From assembly GCA_024403455.1 (NCBI GenBank), contig JAKSRR010000011.1, positions 1-64,000 on the forward strand: a DNA stretch of 64,000 nucleotides, in the 5' to 3' direction. This DNA is from Lachnospiraceae bacterium. Its GTDB lineage: Bacteria; Bacillota; Clostridia; Lachnospirales; Lachnospiraceae. Of the stretch, positions 59,795-64,000 are shown piece after piece (the stretch's first letter is position 1; the number at the start of each line of letters is the position of its first letter). A program made the position numbers and the translations under genes. Below the pieces are notes generated by a model. That model was given only the letters and a program-made list of their open reading frames with translations. It was not told the origin of the DNA and searched no databases.

Positions 59795-60790
59795 CTACTG
59801 TTTGATTCCTCGTAATTTCATAGAAAATTTGTGCAGACGGCGTACCATCTTGCAGGGATACTTGGACAACATCCATAAATTCTTTCTTTGTCTATCCGTA
59901 AAGAAGGGATTGGTCCGAATGGCACCACGCATATCCTTCACCCGCTTCTTTTCCTGCTGGTATAATGCATTATCTCTCGTCATATTGCAAATAGGAATGT
60001 GGAGCAGAAAATTCAAGGTTTGGGTCAGTACAAACTTCTCTCCCTCTAGCTGATATTCAGGATACTGTTCCTTCACCATACGTAGGACAGTCTCTGCATT
60101 TTCCATCATATTCTCATAAAGCTTCTGATTATAATTTCCCCTGGTATTACTTCCCTTTCGCAGGAAAATCGTATAGCCTGTTTTTTCCACACGCAAAATT
60201 CCCAGAAGGTCAGGAATCATCTGCAAAAGCAGTTCAAAATCTTCATTGAGACGATGCTCCGTAAAACGGTATTTTTTCATGAAATCCGCGCGAAACAGTT
60301 TGGTACAAAAAGAACTGTCTCCTACATGCAAAATCAGTTCCCTGAAGTACTCTCTGGTTTGCAGAAGAAAAGTTTCTCCACTGTCTTTATAAGGGCCGTT
60401 GGCTAAACTTCCATCTTCCCAGATTTCCTCAGACATCATCTGGCTAACAGGAATCTGCGGATAATTTTGCAGTGCTAGGTATAGTGTCTCATACATATCA
60501 GGGGCAATATAATCATCTGCATCCACAAAACCAATGTATGCCCCACTAGCTTCTTCAATGCCCCTATTCCGAGCACTGGAAGATCCACCATTTTCCTTGT
60601 GAATCACCCGAATTCTAGCATCCGCGCTTGCATAACGATCACAGATTTCCCCACTTCCATCAGTGGCTCCATCGTCCACCAAAAGAACTTCCAAATCCTG
60701 GTAGGTTTGGTGCAGAATGGAATCAACACATTTTTCCAAATATGGTTTTACATTATAAACCGGTACAACAACACTGATTAATTCAGACAT
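59795..60790 (-). CDS. Family 2 glycosyltransferase
   Basis: About 331 residues. The ATG at 60790 overlaps the end of murE by eight bases, and the real protein starts MSELISVVVPVYNVKPYLEKC. It has LLVDDGATDGSGEICD and GFVDADDYI (DxD metal motif, about 90), the GT-A fold signature. It transfers a sugar from a nucleotide donor to a surface-glycan acceptor in the cytoplasm. Because it is translationally linked with murE and next to an ABC exporter, a wall-linked glycan is likely. Confidence 0.92.
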   Translation of the reverse strand: MSELISVVVPVYNVKPYLEKCVDSILHQTYQDLEVLLVDDGATDGSGEICDRYASADARIRVIHKENGGSSSARNRGIEEASGAYIGFVDADDYIAPDMYETLYLALQNYPQIPVSQMMSEEIWEDGSLANGPYKDSGETFLLQTREYFRELILHVGDSSFCTKLFRADFMKKYRFTEHRLNEDFELLLQMIPDLLGILRVEKTGYTIFLRKGSNTRGNYNQKLYENMMENAETVLRMVKEQYPEYQLEGEKFVLTQTLNFLLHIPICNMTRDNALYQQEKKRVKDMRGAIRTNPFFTDRQRKNLWMLSKYPCKMVRRLHKFSMKLRGIKQ

Positions 60791-62252
60791 GACTTTCCCG
60801 CAGTGGCGCATACTTCTTTATCACTTCTTCTTCCGAGAAATGATACTTTACACCTTTTATTTCTTGATATTCTTCGTGCCCTTTTCCAAGAAGGGCTACA
60901 ATATCTCCTGGCTGACTAATCTCAATCAGATGCTTAATCGCTTCTTCTCTGTCAATGATGGTCTCATATTTTCCTTGATGTACATTAATTCCTTCAATGA
61001 TATCCTGGTTAATATGTTCCACTTCCTCATCTCTGGGGTTATCCATGGTAAGCACAATTAAATCTGCATACTTTGCAGCCACTCGCCCCATATCCACACG
61101 GCGCATACGATCGCGGTTCCCACCACCGCCAAAAAGGCAGATTAGTCGCTTTGGTTTATACTCCTGCAATGTGGTCAGTAAGCTTTCTGTACTTAACTCA
61201 TTGTGTGCGTAGTCTATAATAAAGGTTGCAAAATGTGCTGTCTCCTTCATTACCTGGGTGCGTCCCTTCACAAAGGTCCTAGCAAGCCCACTAATAATTG
61301 CTGACTCAGGAATCCCCGCTTCCTTTGCAAAAGCAATGGCAGACAAAGCATTTGCTACATTATAAATTCCAGGCATAGATAATCTGGCTGTAAAGTCAGC
61401 TTTTCCTGCTACTGTAAATTCCACACCTAACATTCCATCTGTCCAGGTATTTTGCATGGAAGAAGCGTAATAATCCGCTTCCTTTTTGCAGGACACCGTC
61501 ACCACATTCTTGACCGCCCCAGCAGCCTCTGCTACCAACGCATCATCCCCATTGATAATGGTCATCTTACTGTTCTTAAAAATCTCTTTCTTGCAGCCAA
61601 AATACTCTGCAAAATCAGCATGTTCTCCTGCCCCGATATGATCGTGAGAAATATTCAGAAAAAGACCATAATCAAATGTAATTCCATACACACGGTCTAA
61701 TTTAAATGCCTGGGAAGACACTTCCATAACCACATAACTGCAACCAGCCTCCACCATCTGGGCAAATAACCTGTGGAGTTCATGAGACTCTGGTGTGGTA
61801 TTCTTAGTAGGAAGTTTCTCGCTTCCCACATAAGCGCCTAAAGTACCAATCATACCAACTTTATGTCCGGCATCTTCAAGCATTGCCTTCATCATGTGTG
61901 TGGTCGTTGTTTTTCCCTTGGTTCCCGTAAGACCCACAACGGTTAGCTTTTCTGCAGGATTGCCAAAGAAATTGGCTGACATCACTGCCATGGCCTTGCG
62001 CGTATCCGGCACCTGTATAATCGCCGCATCCTTTTCCGCCTCTGGTAAATCTTCTACCAAAATTGCAGCTGCACCTGCTTCTATAGCACCATCCAAATAA
62101 ACGTGACCATCTACTTTAAAACCTTTGATGCAAACAAAAAGGCATCCCTTACTGACTTTCCGGGAATCATATACTATCTCGGTAATTTCTGTATCTTCAC
62201 TGCCATTTAGGTGCAGCACTTCCACACCACGCATTAGCTCCTTAAGTTTCAT
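60783..62252 (-). CDS. murE: UDP-N-acetylmuramyl-tripeptide synthetase
   Basis: About 489 residues. The ATG at 62252 (MKLKELMRGVEVLHLNGS) has a GAAGGAG site and overlaps the dapF stop by 11 bases; a longer in-frame start is less likely. P-loop GLTGTKGKTTTTHMMKAM (about 112); the diaminopimelate-selective DNPRDEEVEH motif (about 403) shows that it adds meso-A2pm rather than lysine. It makes the UDP-MurNAc tripeptide that MurF completes. Its partner dapF supplies the amino acid. Confidence 0.96.
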   Translation of the reverse strand: MKLKELMRGVEVLHLNGSEDTEITEIVYDSRKVSKGCLFVCIKGFKVDGHVYLDGAIEAGAAAILVEDLPEAEKDAAIIQVPDTRKAMAVMSANFFGNPAEKLTVVGLTGTKGKTTTTHMMKAMLEDAGHKVGMIGTLGAYVGSEKLPTKNTTPESHELHRLFAQMVEAGCSYVVMEVSSQAFKLDRVYGITFDYGLFLNISHDHIGAGEHADFAEYFGCKKEIFKNSKMTIINGDDALVAEAAGAVKNVVTVSCKKEADYYASSMQNTWTDGMLGVEFTVAGKADFTARLSMPGIYNVANALSAIAFAKEAGIPESAIISGLARTFVKGRTQVMKETAHFATFIIDYAHNELSTESLLTTLQEYKPKRLICLFGGGGNRDRMRRVDMGRVAAKYADLIVLTMDNPRDEEVEHINQDIIEGINVHQGKYETIIDREEAIKHLIEISQPGDIVALLGKGHEEYQEIKGVKYHFSEEEVIKKYAPLRESHV

Positions 62253-63090
62253 AACGGAATACTCCTTCACAAACGATTTTACTTTCACCGGTCATAATCA
62301 TCTCGTCCTGCTCGTTCCAAAAGGCATGCAAGGTGCCACCCGGCTGTTTTACATCCACTTCTCTTCCGCATTTTCCCAAAAGATTAAAATACACTAGGGA
62401 AGTACAGCAACCTGTACCGCAACCGATGGTTTCTCCTGTACCTCGCTCCCACTCTCTGATTTCAATATGACTTTCATCCTTCACACGGCCAAAAGTAACG
62501 TTGGTTTTCGCAGGAAACAATGCGTGGCATTCTAACAAAGGTCCATACTTTTCAATATCTAGTCCTTCCAAGTCTTCACACTCAATGAGCGTGTGTGGAT
62601 TTCCCCAGGACAGTGACGATGCAAAGAATGTTCTATCACCTGCGGTGATTTCCTGATGCATAAAGGTCTCCTTGTCTGTTTTTACAGGAACCTCTTTTGC
62701 CAGCAGACGCGGCTTACCAATGTTTGCTGTGAGGCTTTCAATCTGGTCACCCTTTTTATTGAGGGTAACTGTCTGTAAACCGCCATAAGTTTCTACGGTA
62801 ATGACATCCTTCTTCACAATCCCATAGGTATACGCATAATTCGCTGTACCCCGAAGCGCATTACCGCACATTTCTGCCTCCGTACCATCTGGATTAAATA
62901 TCCGCATACGAACATCACAACTCTCGGAAGGGCAAACCAAAACCATGCCATCCGATCCGATTCCAAAATACCTGTTGGACATCTGTCTGGATAATTCTCC
63001 CGGATTTTCAATCTGCTCCTTAAAGGCATTTACAAAAATATATGCATTGCCATAGGCCTGAATTTTAGTAAATGGAACATTCGTTGTCAT
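62242..63090 (-). CDS. dapF: Diaminopimelate epimerase
   Basis: A 282-residue DapF that converts L,L- to meso-diaminopimelate for lysine and peptidoglycan. The active-site cysteines are visible in GTEAEMCGNALRG and IGCGTGCCTS. FTKIQAYGNAYIFVNAF at the start and RMRIFNPDG belong to the family. Its stop overlaps the murE start by 11 bases, so the step that supplies the substrate is linked to the enzyme that uses it. An AAGGAGT site lies before the ATG. Confidence 0.97.
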   Translation of the reverse strand: MTTNVPFTKIQAYGNAYIFVNAFKEQIENPGELSRQMSNRYFGIGSDGMVLVCPSESCDVRMRIFNPDGTEAEMCGNALRGTANYAYTYGIVKKDVITVETYGGLQTVTLNKKGDQIESLTANIGKPRLLAKEVPVKTDKETFMHQEITAGDRTFFASSLSWGNPHTLIECEDLEGLDIEKYGPLLECHALFPAKTNVTFGRVKDESHIEIREWERGTGETIGCGTGCCTSLVYFNLLGKCGREVDVKQPGGTLHAFWNEQDEMIMTGESKIVCEGVFRYET

Positions 63091-63111
63091 AGGGACTCCT
63101 TCTTCTCAAAA

Positions 63112-63153
63112 ATGAAAGAAATCGCAGGCGATGACATCATACACCTGCGATTT
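63112..63153 (-). terminator. Terminator of the trans-sulfuration gene
   Basis: AAATCGCAGG (63119-63128) pairs with CCTGCGATTT (63144-63153) around a 15-base loop. On the minus strand CTTTCATTTTTG follows. It lies 13 bases past the stop of the gene at 63167. Confidence 0.8.
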
Positions 63154-63166
63154 ACTACATAAATTC

Positions 63167-64000
63167 TTATGCTAAAGCCTGGTCAAGGTCATTAATAATA
63201 TCTTCTACATTCTCGATACCAATGGAAATACGAACAAAACGATCATTAATTCCCAGTTTCTCTCGCACATCCGGTGGTGTTGACTCATGGGTCTGGGTGA
63301 GCGGATAAGTAACTAAGGTCTCCGTTCCTCCAAGGCTCTCTGCAAACAATATCATCTGCACTGTTGTGAGCAATTTTTCTACTGCTTCGTGAGACTCCAG
63401 TTCAAAGGAAATCATACCGCTAAAGCCTGTGGTCTGCTTCTTGGTAATGGCATAATTCATATGATCCTCAAAGCCTGCATAGTACACTTTCTTCACCTTC
63501 GGATGATTTCGAAGCCAGTGCGCTACCTTATAAGAATTCTCATTATGTCTTTCCATACGAAGAGCCAGGGTCTTCAAACCACGAAGAATCAACCAGCTGT
63601 CCATAGGCGCAAGGCCTGCACCGCGACTCTTTAACTGCATCTCAAAATGCGGTACCAATTCCTCACTCTTCACTACCACAATACCCGCAATAACGTCATT
63701 GTGACCACACAGATACTTTGTTCCGCTATGTACTACAATATCTGCCCCCAAATCCAGCGGTTTCTGGAAATAAGGTGTTAAAAAGGTGTTATCCACCACA
63801 AAGGTGGCACCATGGTCATGAGCAAGCTTTGCAATAGCCTCAATATCGGCCACCTTCATCATAGGATTGGTTGGCGTCTCCACAAAGATCATCTTTGTGT
63901 TTTCTTTGATAGCTGCCTCCACGTCTCTAATATCAGACATATCGATATACTCAAAAGTAATATCAAGCTGTGAGAAAATATCATTGGCAATACGGAAAGT
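63167..64000 (-). CDS. Trans-sulfuration PLP enzyme (cystathionine synthase/lyase family), partial
   Basis: The gene is cut by the window end; the last 277 codons are visible, and coding continues to the edge (FRIANDIFSQLDITFEYIDM then SDIRDVEAA). Motifs: ETPTNPMMKVADI, VVDNTFLTPYFQKPLDLGADIVVHSGTKYLCGHNDVIAG with the PLP-binding lysine in SGTKYL. AGLAPMDSWLILRGLKTLALRME and ESLGGTETLVTYPLTQTHES follow. It is a cystathionine gamma-synthase, beta-lyase or gamma-lyase type; these cannot be told apart here. It ends at a terminator. Confidence 0.9.
   Translation of the reverse strand, partial: TFRIANDIFSQLDITFEYIDMSDIRDVEAAIKENTKMIFVETPTNPMMKVADIEAIAKLAHDHGATFVVDNTFLTPYFQKPLDLGADIVVHSGTKYLCGHNDVIAGIVVVKSEELVPHFEMQLKSRGAGLAPMDSWLILRGLKTLALRMERHNENSYKVAHWLRNHPKVKKVYYAGFEDHMNYAITKKQTTGFSGMISFELESHEAVEKLLTTVQMILFAESLGGTETLVTYPLTQTHESTPPDVREKLGINDRFVRISIGIENVEDIINDLDQALA

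Noticed and set aside
1-64000. tRNA, rRNA or a prophage
   Set aside because: No cloverleaf, rRNA segment or phage structural gene was seen by reading; a tool scan was not possible.

Overview
The window looks like chromosomal DNA of a low-to-middle GC Firmicute, most likely a gut-type member of the Clostridia near Lachnospiraceae. Reasons for this placement: Gram-positive Shine-Dalgarno sites (AGGAGG type) lie before most genes; the heat-shock operon is hrcA-grpE-dnaK-dnaJ under a perfect CIRCE element; rpsF-ssb-rpsR are clustered; peptidoglycan genes are of the meso-diaminopimelate type (dapF, murE with a DNPRDE motif); and several families are typical of that group (CotH kinases, Reg_prop hybrid histidine kinases, a Lys/Ala-rich protein with a DUF6465-like end, DUF1934, TSCPD and YunG proteins). 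The taxonomic call is inference. No rRNA, tRNA, CRISPR array, prophage or intact insertion sequence was seen.

Layout. Nearly all genes are on the minus strand. 1-2036: end of an acyltransferase, a cytidine deaminase-like enzyme, and rpsF-ssb-rpsR with its own promoter and leader. 2089-8289: a very large hybrid sensor kinase followed by recU and a sirtuin. 8384-13414: the dnaK operon with promoter and CIRCE. 13478-19771: a Lys-rich repeat protein, small enzymes, a zinc-ribbon membrane protein, a lipoprotein, an MBL hydrolase and a cyclase. 19823-22818: a short accessory island on the plus strand with an ADP-ribosyltransferase-like (DUF3990) toxin candidate, an XRE antitoxin candidate, a lipoprotein on the other strand, overlapping hairpins, inverted GGGGACGGTCC repeats at both ends, and a secreted SGNH hydrolase. 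22898-31684: housekeeping genes (aminotransferase, cardiolipin synthase, dehydrogenase, transporter, murG, HIT, flavodoxin-SCP2 fusion, rhomboid). 31707-38256: a surface cluster of two CotH kinases, a Cthe_2159-type beta-helix lipoprotein, a membrane protein and an NAGPA-type glycosidase. 38386-41596: ispE and small genes plus a GntR regulator. 41605-47788: an acyltransferase and a MoxR-DUF58-vWA-vWA-TPR operon. 47943-54576: murA, ddl, murF, an alpha/beta hydrolase and a LysM-G5-M23 peptidase. 54621-58646: flavin reductase, a tail-anchored coiled-coil protein, a possible plus-strand structured RNA and an ABC exporter. 58699-63090: two glycosyltransferases coupled to murE and dapF. 63167-64000: a trans-sulfuration PLP enzyme cut by the window end.

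Working together: much of the window serves the envelope. Peptidoglycan precursor synthesis (murA, ddl, murF, murE, dapF, murG) is interleaved with wall remodelling (M23), surface glycan assembly and export (two GTs plus ABC exporter), surface protein phosphorylation and glycan binding (CotH, Cthe_2159, NAGPA), and membrane quality control (MoxR/vWA, rhomboid, cls). The best candidate for an under-described system is the toxin-antitoxin-like pair at 19948-21244. Its promoter holds a perfect 8-4-8 palindrome between the -35 and -10 boxes, and a repeated half-site covers the toxin ribosome binding site.
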